Positions 10,229 through 18,283 of a stretch of 64,000 nucleotides of DNA are shown piece by piece. Location: assembly GCF_030381805.1 (NCBI RefSeq), contig NZ_JAUDRH010000001.1, positions 186,001 through 250,000 on the forward strand. Reading direction: 5' to 3'. Made by a program: the position numbers and the translations under genes. Within the stretch, counting starts at the first letter, position 1. Every line of letters begins with the position of its first letter. The notes below the pieces were generated by a model. It saw nothing but the letters and a program-made list of their open reading frames with translations. It had not been told where the DNA came from and ran no database searches. Origin of the DNA: Chlorogloeopsis sp. ULAP01. Its GTDB lineage: Bacteria > Cyanobacteriota > Cyanobacteriia > Cyanobacteriales > Nostocaceae.

Positions 10229-11047
10229 TCACTCAGGCATAATAATCTCGTCAAAATTCACGCCACTCAAGTTAGCCCCTGTAAGATTTGCTCCTATGAG
10301 GTTTGCTCCTGTGAGATTTGCTCCTGCCAAGTTTGCTCCTTTGAGATTAGTCCATCGCAAGTCAGCTTTGCTCAAATCTGCTTCACTTAAATTAGCCCGC
10401 ACCAAGTACGCACCACTCAGGTGAGCCTTGTTGAGATTAGCTTTGTACAAGTTAGTTTTGTAAAGGTACGCCCCGATCAATTCCGCCTCATACAGATTTG
10501 CCTCACCCAGATCTGCTGCAATTAAGTTAGCTGCAATTAAGTTGGCAAAACAGAGATTAGCCCGGATTAGCTTTGCTGCACCCAAATCGGCTTCTTTGAA
10601 GTTAGCGCCCTTCAACTCAGTTCCAATTAAGTTAGTATCAGCGAGCCAAGCGCCTTTGAGATTTGCCTCACTCAAATCAGAACCAATTAGATTGGCATGA
10701 GTCAGATTTGCTTGTGTAAGTGTAGCACTGCTCAATTTAGCAACGCTCAAGTTAGCCGCACTCAAGTCAGCTTCAATCAAAATTGCTCCGTGGAGGTTCG
10801 CACTACTGAGATCGGCTCCACTGAGGTTGGCTCGCACTAGTAAAGCATGCTCTAAATCCACTTTGCTCAAGTTTGCCCCCTGGAGGTTGGCACCTCTGAG
10901 GTTATCTCCAGATAGGTTAGCAGCACTTAAGTCTGGTTTAATTAGGGGATTTTGCCTTCTCCAGTCAATCCAGGTGACTGCACCTGCTTTGAGTAAAGCC
11001 AGATGCTCAAGATTTGTCATCTTCTCTCCTTTATTCCTGACGCCCAC
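10229..11047 (-). CDS. Pentapeptide-repeat protein
   Basis: 272 residues. From about residue 35 to the end the protein is almost wholly A(D/N)LXX pentapeptides (ADLSAANLSGDNLRGANLQG and onward), over 40 repeats, predicted to fold as a right-handed quadrilateral beta-helix. No membrane segment or catalytic domain is attached. Pentapeptide proteins are very numerous in cyanobacteria and mostly of unknown function. The gene overlaps the end of the upstream microcompartment-like gene by 17 bp, so the two are likely co-translated. The DNA is internally repetitive because of the protein repeats. Confidence 0.9.
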   Translation of the reverse strand: MGVRNKGEKMTNLEHLALLKAGAVTWIDWRRQNPLIKPDLSAANLSGDNLRGANLQGANLSKVDLEHALLVRANLSGADLSSANLHGAILIEADLSAANLSVAKLSSATLTQANLTHANLIGSDLSEANLKGAWLADTNLIGTELKGANFKEADLGAAKLIRANLCFANLIAANLIAADLGEANLYEAELIGAYLYKTNLYKANLNKAHLSGAYLVRANLSEADLSKADLRWTNLKGANLAGANLTGANLIGANLTGANLSGVNFDEIIMPE

Positions 11048-11672
11048 CCTGGGGATTTGTCCTACCAGCTACGCTTTCAATCGCTGTTCGTGCTCCCTCT
11101 GCACCTGCAAGAATATCCCGTTCTTGCCCACCTAAGTACAGTCTTCCAAAGCTGCCTACAGCTTGCACCTCAAGGATGTTAATCGCTGCCGCTTTCTCTG
11201 CTTCATTGGCAGCTAGTGCGGCGTAAGCAGCAGGCTCCACTTCTAACACATACAGCGTTTGTCCCGCTAGTAGTAGCTGTCCCCTTCTTGTGCGATTGAT
11301 CAATTGTGCTTGGTAAGCATCAATGTTGCGGATAATTTGGCTAGAAACGACACGCGGTTTAATACATTCCTGTTTTTTGACTCCTAACATTGCCAAAATG
11401 GCTTGACCAGCAGCTCGTGTTTCACCTTGAGAGCTAGAATGAACTTCTAGTAAACCGTAAAGTCTTTCTACTACCTGTACTCCAGGACGTACAGAGGCAG
11501 CTTTGAGTGCTACATCTGTAATTTTATTAATTTCAATTCCAGGAGAGATTTCAATCCACAGCGATGTATCGCCTGGCAATGGCAAGAAACCTTGAGCTAC
11601 TGTTCCTATATATGCTGCGTGTTGAGGTTGCAAGCTGTCGAGAAATACGAAACTACGTAGTTCTATTCCCAA
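11031..11672 (-). CDS. Microcompartment (BMC)-like domain protein
   Basis: 213 residues. The C-terminal half (about 120-205) resembles a BMC shell fold: a strand LYVLEVEP, an alanine-rich helix AAYAALAANEAEKAA, a strand ILEVQAVGSFGRLYLGG, then a helix DILAGAEGARTAIESV. The N-terminal half contains a second alpha/beta unit with KAASVRPGVQVVERLYGLLEV, suggesting a tandem or circularly permuted arrangement. BMC proteins form hexameric or trimeric shell tiles of carboxysomes and metabolosomes. No ccm, rbc or enzyme genes are adjacent, and the sequence is unlike CcmK, CcmO or CcmP as I know them. It overlaps a pentapeptide-repeat gene. The assignment rests on pattern recognition only; an unrelated alpha/beta fold is possible. 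Confidence 0.5.
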   Translation of the reverse strand: MGIELRSFVFLDSLQPQHAAYIGTVAQGFLPLPGDTSLWIEISPGIEINKITDVALKAASVRPGVQVVERLYGLLEVHSSSQGETRAAGQAILAMLGVKKQECIKPRVVSSQIIRNIDAYQAQLINRTRRGQLLLAGQTLYVLEVEPAAYAALAANEAEKAAAINILEVQAVGSFGRLYLGGQERDILAGAEGARTAIESVAGRTNPQGGRQE

Positions 11673-11804
11673 GGTTTTGCTCTCCAGTCATGAGGTTAAA
11701 AGTTAACAATTGCAATATATGAGTCTAACTTTTTACTGCTAGACATTACTATTATTCAATTCCAGTAGCCTGAGAATTGACTATATTTTAATTTACAAAA
11801 CTTT

Positions 11805-12908
11805 ATGAAACGTAGACAAGTTATTCAAAATACTGCGATCGCTACAGTCACTACTGCTACCCTAGCATCTTGTAGCAGACCTGGTAAATCTCCTGGTGTG
11901 ACAACTGGGCTGCCAAATGTCCGGTGGCGGATGGCGACAAGTTGGCCGAAATCTCTAGGTACTTTTATTGGTGCGGAAACTGTATCCCAACGGGTAAAGG
12001 AAATGACTAATGGACGTTTCCGAATTACACCCTTTGCTGCGGGCGAATTAGTGCCGGGATTGCAAGTATTAGATGCCGTGCAAGGGGGAACAGTGGAATG
12101 CGGACACACATCCAGCTATTATTACATCGGTAAAAGTCTGGCATTAGCTTTTGCTACATCCGTACCCTTCGGTTTAAATGTCCAACAGCAAAATGCGTGG
12201 CTTTATCACGGTGGTGGCTTAGAAGCTATACAGAAAATTTATACCAGCTTTAATGTCATTAACTTTCCTGCGGGTAGTACTGGGGCGCAGATGGGGGGAT
12301 GGTTTAAAAGAGAAATTAAGTCTGTTGCGGATCTCAAGGGATTAAAAATGCGGATTCCTGGATTGGGAGGACAAGTTATGTCTCGCTTGGGAGTGAATGT
12401 GCAAGTTTTACCAGGGGGCGAAATTTTCTTGGCATTGGATCGGGGTGCTATTGATGCGGCTGAGTGGGTTGGCCCTTATGATGATGAAAAGCTGGGTTTG
12501 AATAAAGCTGCGCAGTTCTATTATTATCCCGGTTGGTGGGAACCCGGCCCCACCTTAGATGTATTAGTTAATTTGAATGCCTGGAACCGCTTACCCAAAG
12601 AATATCAAGAAGTATTGAAAGCGGCAACTTATGAAGCTAACGTCAATATGCTCACTCAGTACGATGCCTTGAATGGGCAGGTACTTTCAAAGTTGGTTGC
12701 TGGTGGTACAAAGTTAGTTCCCTACAGCCAAGATATTCTGCAAGCGGCTGAGAAAATCTCTTTTGAGATATTTGCAGAAAATGCCAGTAAAGATGCGAAT
12801 TTTAAACAAGTTTACGAACAGTGGAAAGGTTTTAGAGAGCAGATTTATAACTGGAATCGAGTCAATGAATTGAGCTTTGCTAATTTTGTGACATCTAGTC
12901 AAAGATAA
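11805..12908 (+). CDS. dctP: TRAP transporter solute-binding lipoprotein (DctP family)
   Basis: 367 residues. The N-terminus has an Arg pair (MKRRQ) and a lipobox-like TLASC with Cys23, so it is probably a Tat-exported lipoprotein. The mature part matches the DctP fold: RWRMATSWPKSLGTF at the start, LKMRIPGLGG, the conserved VLPGGEIFLALDRGAIDAAE with the carboxylate-binding region, and PGWWEPGPTLD. TRAP systems use an ion gradient to import organic acids. In cyanobacteria related systems carry glutamate (Gtr) or monocarboxylate 2-oxoacids; the substrate here is not determinable. The membrane subunits are not adjacent but 5.4 kb away on the other strand (18280-20155), an unusual split. Confidence 0.9.
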   Translation: MKRRQVIQNTAIATVTTATLASCSRPGKSPGVTTGLPNVRWRMATSWPKSLGTFIGAETVSQRVKEMTNGRFRITPFAAGELVPGLQVLDAVQGGTVECGHTSSYYYIGKSLALAFATSVPFGLNVQQQNAWLYHGGGLEAIQKIYTSFNVINFPAGSTGAQMGGWFKREIKSVADLKGLKMRIPGLGGQVMSRLGVNVQVLPGGEIFLALDRGAIDAAEWVGPYDDEKLGLNKAAQFYYYPGWWEPGPTLDVLVNLNAWNRLPKEYQEVLKAATYEANVNMLTQYDALNGQVLSKLVAGGTKLVPYSQDILQAAEKISFEIFAENASKDANFKQVYEQWKGFREQIYNWNRVNELSFANFVTSSQR

Positions 12909-12937
12909 TGAAAAATTGCTCATTGCTTGTTGTTTTA

Positions 12938-13271
12938 GTTTCTATCCCGCAAACGGGATTGATATCAAATCTGTTGGCATCGAAATAATATATTCAGGAC
13001 TTACGCAAAAACTCTCTAAAACTCTTATTTCTTTGTGCTCTTTGTGTTCTTTGTGGTTCGTTTTTCATTACTGCTACCTAATGCCTAATATTTTTTAACG
13101 CAGAGGAACGCAAAGGTGAGCACGGAGGAACGCAGAGCTTTTGGACTCATATATTGAGTAATTTCGATGTAAGCGGAAACGATTTCATTTATTTAAAAGG
13201 CAAATATTCCGCTTTTACATAAAACTGGAAGATAGTTTCAATCCCGCGAACGGGTTTCATTTATTTGAAAG
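12938..13271. CRISPR. Decayed CRISPR relic (two to three degenerate repeats, no cas genes)
   Basis: The 37-bp unit at 13235-13271 begins GTTTCAATCCCGCGAACGGG and ends ATTTATTTGAAAG; on the minus strand it ends in GGGATTGAAAC, the usual 3' end of cyanobacterial CRISPR repeats. A degenerate copy ends at 13199 and shares TTTCATTTATTT plus an AAAG end; the gap between the two is 35 bp, a normal spacer length. A third partial copy at 12938-12974 keeps the stem ATCCCGCAAACGGGAT. Copy divergence and the lack of a fourth regular unit point to a dying remnant. No Cas gene is in the window. An unrelated dispersed palindrome is the main alternative. Confidence 0.4.
12994..13136. repeat. Dispersed intergenic repeats
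   Basis: Two repeat types common in cyanobacterial intergenic DNA lie here: CAGGACTTACGCAA at 12996, matching one end of the small element near 45790, followed by a CTTTGTGTTCTTTGTGGTT block (related blocks at 36783-36840 and 39270-39301); and a GCAGAGGAACGCAAAGG block at 13100-13136. The remainder of 12909-13342 holds the CRISPR relic and no gene. Confidence 0.55.
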
Positions 13272-13342
13272 TCGAAGAGTAGCCGGAGGAAATTTTGCAT
13301 TTAATTCGTAATTAGGTTTGAGCGATCACTTCTCCATATCAA

Positions 13343-13756
13343 TCAGCTGTGGTTTTTGTTAGAATCTGCACTTATTCTTGCGGCATAGCCTATAGTTACG
13401 AATATGCCCAAATGCCAAAGCATTGCTCCTGAAACTGTAGCCAAGCGTTCACCTTCTTCACCTACGACTTCATGCCCAACAATTGCGGTTGCCATTAAAA
13501 GCCCCAAGCCCAAGATGCCAAAGGCGAGTACTATTCTATCTTTGTGACGACGGCACCCCTGCGTCAGAGCCAATGCACTGATGGGAAAGACAAACCAGAG
13601 CAGAAAACGGTGAAAGCTTTCGTTACCAAGAGAAGTCGTAGCTAGTGCGGGAAGCAAAACGATGAAAACAGGTAGGAATAAACAATGGATTGCGCAGGCG
13701 GTAGAAAGTGCGATCGCAGTCCTATCCATCAACATCTGCATTCTTCCGCTATGCAC
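13343..13756 (-). CDS. MerC-domain membrane protein
   Basis: 137 residues from a GTG at 13756, supported by AAGGAG eight bases upstream; in-frame ATGs follow at codons 6, 8 and 10. Four hydrophobic segments are visible (about 12-36, 48-66, 72-90, 106-124). The first carries the MerC-type Cys motif TACAIHCLFLP. MerC proteins of mercury operons move Hg(II) across the inner membrane; many cyanobacterial MerC-domain proteins lie outside mer operons and have no proven role. No merA, merR or metal regulator is nearby, so metal transport is only a family-level suggestion. The C-terminus is short and polar. Confidence 0.8.
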   Translation of the reverse strand: MHSGRMQMLMDRTAIALSTACAIHCLFLPVFIVLLPALATTSLGNESFHRFLLWFVFPISALALTQGCRRHKDRIVLAFGILGLGLLMATAIVGHEVVGEEGERLATVSGAMLWHLGIFVTIGYAARISADSNKNHS

Positions 13757-13807
13757 AAGTTCTACTCCTTATTCTTTGATCATTTTGTGACTTACTCTTG
13801 TTAAATA

Positions 13808-13836
13808 CTCGTTACCAGGTTCAACCTGGTAACGAG
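13808..13836. terminator. Perfect hairpin downstream of ndhD
   Basis: A 14-bp perfect stem, CTCGTTACCAGGTT against AACCTGGTAACGAG, with a one-base spacer, 49 bp past the ndhD stop and 52 bp before the merC-like start. No T-run follows on the minus strand. The sequence resembles a dispersed palindrome family, so it may be a repeat that also acts in transcript processing. Confidence 0.5.
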
Positions 13837-13884
13837 AAATAAAGCCTCTGGCTCTTGCAATCGGGGTGCAAGACATCAAAAATC

Positions 13885-15573
13885 TTACTTCAAATTTGCT
13901 AAAACAGGAGTTACCTCAGCCTTTGCAATTTCAGGAATCAACACTCCATGAGCATAGACACCAGGATGCTCTTGCGAAATGATGGTGTATGATTGACGGA
14001 CTTGAGCGTTTACCGCAACTGTCTTGACATCGTACATCTGCATTGCCATCTTAGGATATAATCCAATACCGATAATTATTACCAAGAAGCAGGCAGCGAT
14101 AAACACTTCGCGTGGGCTGGCATCTCTATATATTGCCTCATTAGGCAAAACACAATCTGTGCCAAAACAAACCGCTTCTTCAGCCTCCTGATTCTGCAAA
14201 CCTACGTCTGTAAGGCTGCATTTTAGTTCTGCACCAGTGCCATAAAATACTTGTCGCAGCATGGACAGTAAATAAATCGGTGTGAGGATCACTCCTACGG
14301 CTGCAAGGAAAACTGTTACAGTGCAGAAGGTTGAACTGTAGATATCACTGGTTGTCACACCAAGAAAAACCGAGAGTTCGCCAGCAAAGCCGCTCATCCC
14401 AGGGAGAGCCAAGGAAGCCATTGAACCAATGGTGAACAGGGCAAATACTTTGGGCATGGCTTGTCCGATACCACCCATACTTTCCATCGCCATCGTGTGG
14501 GTGCGGTCATAAGTTACCCCTGCTAAGAAGAATAGCACCGATGCAATTAAGCCGTGGGAAATCATCTGTAACATCGCACCGTTGATTCCCAAATCAGTAA
14601 ACGACGCTATACCAAGCAATACAAACCCCATGTGGGAAATCGATGAATACGCTAGGCGGCGCTTCATGTTTGATTGGGCAAAGGAGTTCAACGCGCCATA
14701 GATAATGTTAACAATGCCCAGAATTGCTAAAACAGGTGCGAAGTAAATATGTGCATCGCTAAGAAGCTCAAGGTTTAGGCGTATTAATCCGTAACCACCC
14801 ATTTTCAGAAGCACGCCTGCCAAAATCATTGACACCGGAGCCGATGCTTCACCGTGGGCATCAGGCAACCAGGTATGCATGGGAAACACAGCCAGTTTGA
14901 CGCCAAATGCAATCAACAATCCCGCATAAAGCAGCAGTTCCAGAGCAAGTGGGTACTCCTTCATGCCCAGACTTACTATATCAAAGGTCATGGTGCCGCC
15001 ACCGTAGAGCGCCATAGCCAGTGCCGCTACTAAAATAAATATAGAAGCCGCTGCTGTGTATAGTAAAAATTTTGTTGCCGCATAGCGACGCTTCTGCCCA
15101 CCCCAAATACAAACGAGTAGGTAGACAGGAATCAGTTCGACTTCCCACATGATGAAAAACAGCAGCAAGTCTTTGGCAACGAATACCCCTATCTGTGCGG
15201 CATAAAGCACGAGCATCAGAAAGTAAAATAGGCGAGGTCTACGATCAACTTGCCATGCCGAAAACATCGAGAGTGTCGTCACAAATCCTGCTAGGAGCAC
15301 AAGCGGAACTGACAGCCCATCGACTGATAATGCCCAGTTTAGACCTAACTGAGGTAGCCAGGCATAATTTTCCACGAGTTGAAAACTAGCACTGCTCGGA
15401 TCGTAATGCTTCCAAAAGGCATAGCACATCAAGACAAAGTCTGCGATACCTACACCCAAGGCATACCACCGCACGCGCTTACCATTTTTATCAGGCAGCA
15501 CAGGGATGAGCAGTGAAGCAACTAATGGAAGTAGGACAATCGCGGTAAGCCAGGGGAATTGCTCCGCTATCAT
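13885..15573 (-). CDS. ndhD: NAD(P)H-quinone oxidoreductase chain 4 (NdhD)
   Basis: 562 residues, with about 14 predicted membrane helices. It is a proton-pumping antiporter-like subunit of the NDH-1 complex of thylakoid or cytoplasmic membranes. Hallmarks: FFIMWEVELIPVYLL with the conserved Glu, the lysine helix region LLIAFGVKLAVFPMHTWLPD, HGEASAPVSMILAGVLLKMG, and SISHMGFVLLG. The N-terminus resembles the D1/D2 (respiratory, cyclic electron flow) class more than D3/D4 (CO2 uptake) from memory. No ndhF or chp gene accompanies it, which also argues against a CO2-uptake module. A Glu/Cys-containing loop (about 440-480) is an extra segment. Upstream on the same strand lies a Tll0287-like cytochrome gene. 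Confidence 0.92.
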   Translation of the reverse strand: MIAEQFPWLTAIVLLPLVASLLIPVLPDKNGKRVRWYALGVGIADFVLMCYAFWKHYDPSSASFQLVENYAWLPQLGLNWALSVDGLSVPLVLLAGFVTTLSMFSAWQVDRRPRLFYFLMLVLYAAQIGVFVAKDLLLFFIMWEVELIPVYLLVCIWGGQKRRYAATKFLLYTAAASIFILVAALAMALYGGGTMTFDIVSLGMKEYPLALELLLYAGLLIAFGVKLAVFPMHTWLPDAHGEASAPVSMILAGVLLKMGGYGLIRLNLELLSDAHIYFAPVLAILGIVNIIYGALNSFAQSNMKRRLAYSSISHMGFVLLGIASFTDLGINGAMLQMISHGLIASVLFFLAGVTYDRTHTMAMESMGGIGQAMPKVFALFTIGSMASLALPGMSGFAGELSVFLGVTTSDIYSSTFCTVTVFLAAVGVILTPIYLLSMLRQVFYGTGAELKCSLTDVGLQNQEAEEAVCFGTDCVLPNEAIYRDASPREVFIAACFLVIIIGIGLYPKMAMQMYDVKTVAVNAQVRQSYTIISQEHPGVYAHGVLIPEIAKAEVTPVLANLK

Positions 15574-15775
15574 GTCAATGAGAAAAAATACTTACTTTTG
15601 TTAATAGAATCATTCTACTAGAGTTTGTAAAGAGTTGTGAATAAATATTTACTTCGTTAGGTATAGATAAATTTCTACTTACGATGGGCGATCGCTACTT
15701 TTCGCAAAAGAACCCAAAACAGAAAGTCAATGCTGCCGATGACAACATTGACTTTTAGCTTTTTTTGGAAGTTTC

Positions 15776-16291
15776 TTACTCCCTGATTGGCACCCTGAGC
15801 ATGAGCGCACCTACCCAATCCGATGTCGGGCCAGTTGGGAAATTGGCGTGGCAGAGCGCACACTCCGCTCTAAAATTGCTGAGGGGGATCGAGCGTCGAT
15901 AGTACCACTGATTGTCTACGCGCTGGACGGATGTGTATGCCTCCCCCGCCAATGCCAGTGCGTGTGCTTGACGCTCGAAGTTGTCGCGGGGGCGATCGCT
16001 TTCCTGGAGTGGGTTAAGGGTGCCGACTAGCCGCATATCCCTGTTTTTATCGTTAAATATCAGCGAGATAGACTGTTTACCCTGCTCCACATTATCTGGT
16101 GTAGTTTCGTCGAACTCCTGTGTGAGTGCTGCAAACAAGGTGTTGAGCATCAAATCGCTCGTCTGTTGGGCAAACTCTATATTTTGACTGGGGGGTGGAT
16201 TGTTAGAGCCACGGGCGATTGCTGTGAAACTGAAACCGATGATAAATACTATGACAAGAATCCCATAGCTGACTAGCTTTCTCAGACGCAT
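15776..16291 (-). CDS. Tll0287-like (DUF3365) c-type haem protein
   Basis: 171 residues with an N-terminal hydrophobic signal or anchor (about 8-27) ending near AIARGS. The C-terminus has a single haem c motif CALCH (Cys144, Cys147, His148) in the context RRSIPLSNFRAECALCHANF, typical of the Tll0287-like domain, which in the solved Thermosynechococcus protein has a PAS-like fold with an attached haem. The protein is expected in the lumen or periplasm. Its physiological role is unsettled; redox sensing or electron transfer has been proposed. AAAGGAT upstream of the ATG is a fair ribosome-binding site. It lies about 200 bp upstream of ndhD on the same strand. Confidence 0.8.
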   Translation of the reverse strand: MRLRKLVSYGILVIVFIIGFSFTAIARGSNNPPPSQNIEFAQQTSDLMLNTLFAALTQEFDETTPDNVEQGKQSISLIFNDKNRDMRLVGTLNPLQESDRPRDNFERQAHALALAGEAYTSVQRVDNQWYYRRSIPLSNFRAECALCHANFPTGPTSDWVGALMLRVPIRE

Positions 16292-16773
16292 TCTTTATAT
16301 CCTTTGTCTTTGTGTTGTTCCTTACTTAGCCACTCCGCATCATGGATAAAACTTTTACCCAGACGATTCTCACTCAGCCTTCGCCAGCGTATAAGTTACT
16401 ACTACCTTTCATTTCACGGCAGCTTCAATAATCCATAGCAAACCGCGATAAAAGGAATAAATATTAATATCCTGGTGAAAAAGGCTTATATTCCCTTGTT
16501 AAGTTCAAATTAGAGGCTTAATATCCAGAATCGTATCAATTACTTATGTAAAATACAACTACTTTATATGTCTATTTAAATACTATTAATCAAGTTATTA
16601 CCGGGTTATTACGAGGTAAAGTTATACCATTTTGGATTTTGGATTGAAAATTGCCTTCTATGTCTAGGTTTAGGAGATATATTTGTGGCAATCATTTTTT
16701 AAATTGGTGTTAGTTTGTATAGATTCTTAAATATTGGCAGCAGAGCTTCTGATGGGAAAATTATCCGCTAACA
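16292..16773. other. AT-rich intergenic region
   Basis: Between the upstream end of the cytochrome gene and the 3' end of the LuxR gene. No frame with family features and no convincing hairpin. A short TTTTGGATTTTGGATT repeat near 16629-16645, also seen near 62350, is the only notable sequence. Confidence 0.35.
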
Positions 16774-17487
16774 TCAGCAAATCAATTGCAATTTTGCCAC
16801 CATCTCTGCTCGTGCAGTGACATTGAGCTTCCGAAATATTTTTTTCAATGTCTGCTTAACTGTGTTTTGACTAATCCAAAGTTCAGATGCGATTTCTGCA
16901 TTAGTTAAACCATTTGCTACTAAGGAGGCAATCTGCAACTCGCGTGGAGTTAAGCAAGTCACTTTTTGCGATCGCCTGAATTCTTGTTCTGTTCTCAAAA
17001 ATGCTAGTTGGGCAGAAATATGAGCACAAAGCCCACTCAAATGCATTAAATCCACTGTATTAAAGGCTGGTGTTCCACTAGTTCGGGCAAAATGTACTGT
17101 ACCAATTAGTTTTCCTTGCCCAACAATCGGCCCTGTCATAATATGTTCATGGTCATATTTTTTACCACAACCACTTTGATATAGTTGGCTGTGCTTCCAA
17201 TCTGCTTCGGTAAAAATAATTTGCTCGTGAGCAGGTGCATGATTTTCGCTCACATACTGCATGATCGGATCGATTGCTGCACCAATACTTTGGTAGTAAT
17301 CGATAAAGCTATCTGGTAAGCCTTTAATATCAATGGTAGTGCGTTGTCCTTGGCTGTCATGCAAATAAATACTCCAGTGTTGGCAAGCAAATAACTCTCC
17401 TGCTGCATCCATATAATGTAGGCGTAGTTGGAGTTCATCGCGAGCGATCGCTATCTTGTGAATTAATGCACGAAAGCTTTCAGACAT
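16774..17487 (-). CDS. LuxR-family regulator with GAF-like sensor
   Basis: 237 residues. Residues about 15-160 look like a GAF domain (GPIVGQGKLIGTVHFAR is the central strand-loop pattern). The C-terminus is a LuxR/NarL helix-turn-helix: TPRELQIASLVANGLTNAEI then LWISQNTVKQTLKKIFRKL. No receiver domain is present, so it probably responds to a small ligand rather than phosphorylation. It is divergent from the DJ-1/PfpI gene, with an 88-bp gap that must contain both promoters, so that gene is the obvious candidate target. Ligand unknown. Confidence 0.88.
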   Translation of the reverse strand: MSESFRALIHKIAIARDELQLRLHYMDAAGELFACQHWSIYLHDSQGQRTTIDIKGLPDSFIDYYQSIGAAIDPIMQYVSENHAPAHEQIIFTEADWKHSQLYQSGCGKKYDHEHIMTGPIVGQGKLIGTVHFARTSGTPAFNTVDLMHLSGLCAHISAQLAFLRTEQEFRRSQKVTCLTPRELQIASLVANGLTNAEIASELWISQNTVKQTLKKIFRKLNVTARAEMVAKLQLIC

Positions 17488-17575
17488 GGCGAAAAAGTAC
17501 TCAACTGGGTAATTTGCAGTTCAGGTAGTTAGCTTTAGGATAACTGTGTTAACCACAACATTTGCAATTACCTGT

Positions 17576-18283
17576 ATGAATCATCAGCACCAACACACTA
17601 TTGGTTTAGTAATTTACCCAGATATGACCCAATTAGATATTACAGGGCCACACCAAGTCTTTTCTTCAATTCCTAATACCCGTGTTTTATTATTGTGGAA
17701 GTCCCTTGAACCTGTGGTGAGCAATGGCGGTTTAACAATTTTACCCACCACCACTTTTGCTGAATGTCCTCAACTTGATGTGTTATGTGTACCGGGTGGA
17801 GTTTTTGGTACCGTCCAAATCATGGAAGATGAAGAAGTATTGGCATTTTTGCAGGCACATGGGAAGACAGCTAAGTATGTTACTGCCGTTTGTACAGGCT
17901 CCTTAATTTTGGCAGCAGCCGGATTGTTACAAGGGTATCGAGCAGCTTCTCATTGGGCATTTCGAGAGCAACTAGAGCTAATGGGGGTACAAGTCAGTAC
18001 AGAAAGAGTAGTTGTAGATGGCAACCGAATTACTGGTGGGGGCATAACAGCAGGAATTGATTTTGCCCTGACAATCGCAGGAATACTTTGTGGTAAGGAG
18101 ATTGGTAAATTCATTGAATTGATGCTGGAGTATAATCCTTCACCTCCATTCGGGGTAGGCTCACCAGAAAAAGCGGGTGTTGAACTGGTACAAACTGTAA
18201 AACAAGTTGGAGCCTCATTGATAAACGCATCCGATGCAGCCAGTAAACGAGTGGCTTCTAGGTTATCTTTGGCGAACTCTTAG
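17576..18283 (+). CDS. DJ-1/PfpI family protein, isonitrile hydratase-like
   Basis: 235 residues from the ATG at 17576; a GTG at 17546 would add ten residues that do not fit the family. The protein opens with IGLVIYPDMTQLDITGP, in which the acidic Asp and DITGP motif are typical of isonitrile hydratase and AraC-type amidotransferase-like DJ-1 proteins. The nucleophile elbow is TAVCTGSLILAAAGLL with Cys106, followed by ASHWAFREQL and a GGGITAGIDFAL motif. Members hydrate isonitriles or act as glyoxalase or stress proteins; the substrate is not established here. It is divergent from the LuxR gene and converges with dctM, whose stop overlaps it by 4 bp. Confidence 0.88.
   Translation: MNHQHQHTIGLVIYPDMTQLDITGPHQVFSSIPNTRVLLLWKSLEPVVSNGGLTILPTTTFAECPQLDVLCVPGGVFGTVQIMEDEEVLAFLQAHGKTAKYVTAVCTGSLILAAAGLLQGYRAASHWAFREQLELMGVQVSTERVVVDGNRITGGGITAGIDFALTIAGILCGKEIGKFIELMLEYNPSPPFGVGSPEKAGVELVQTVKQVGASLINASDAASKRVASRLSLANS

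Noticed and set aside
10094..10390. 98-codon plus-strand frame with a Cys-Ser repeat
   Set aside because: The repeat is the antisense reading of the pentapeptide codons, not a protein of its own.
13808..13836. The GGTTC...GGTAAC hairpin as part of a tRNA
   Set aside because: There is no acceptor stem, anticodon arm or 3' end around it; it is only a palindrome.
15675..15863. Minus-strand frame beside the Tll0287-like gene
   Set aside because: It overlaps the CxxCH end of that gene in another frame and shows no independent features.
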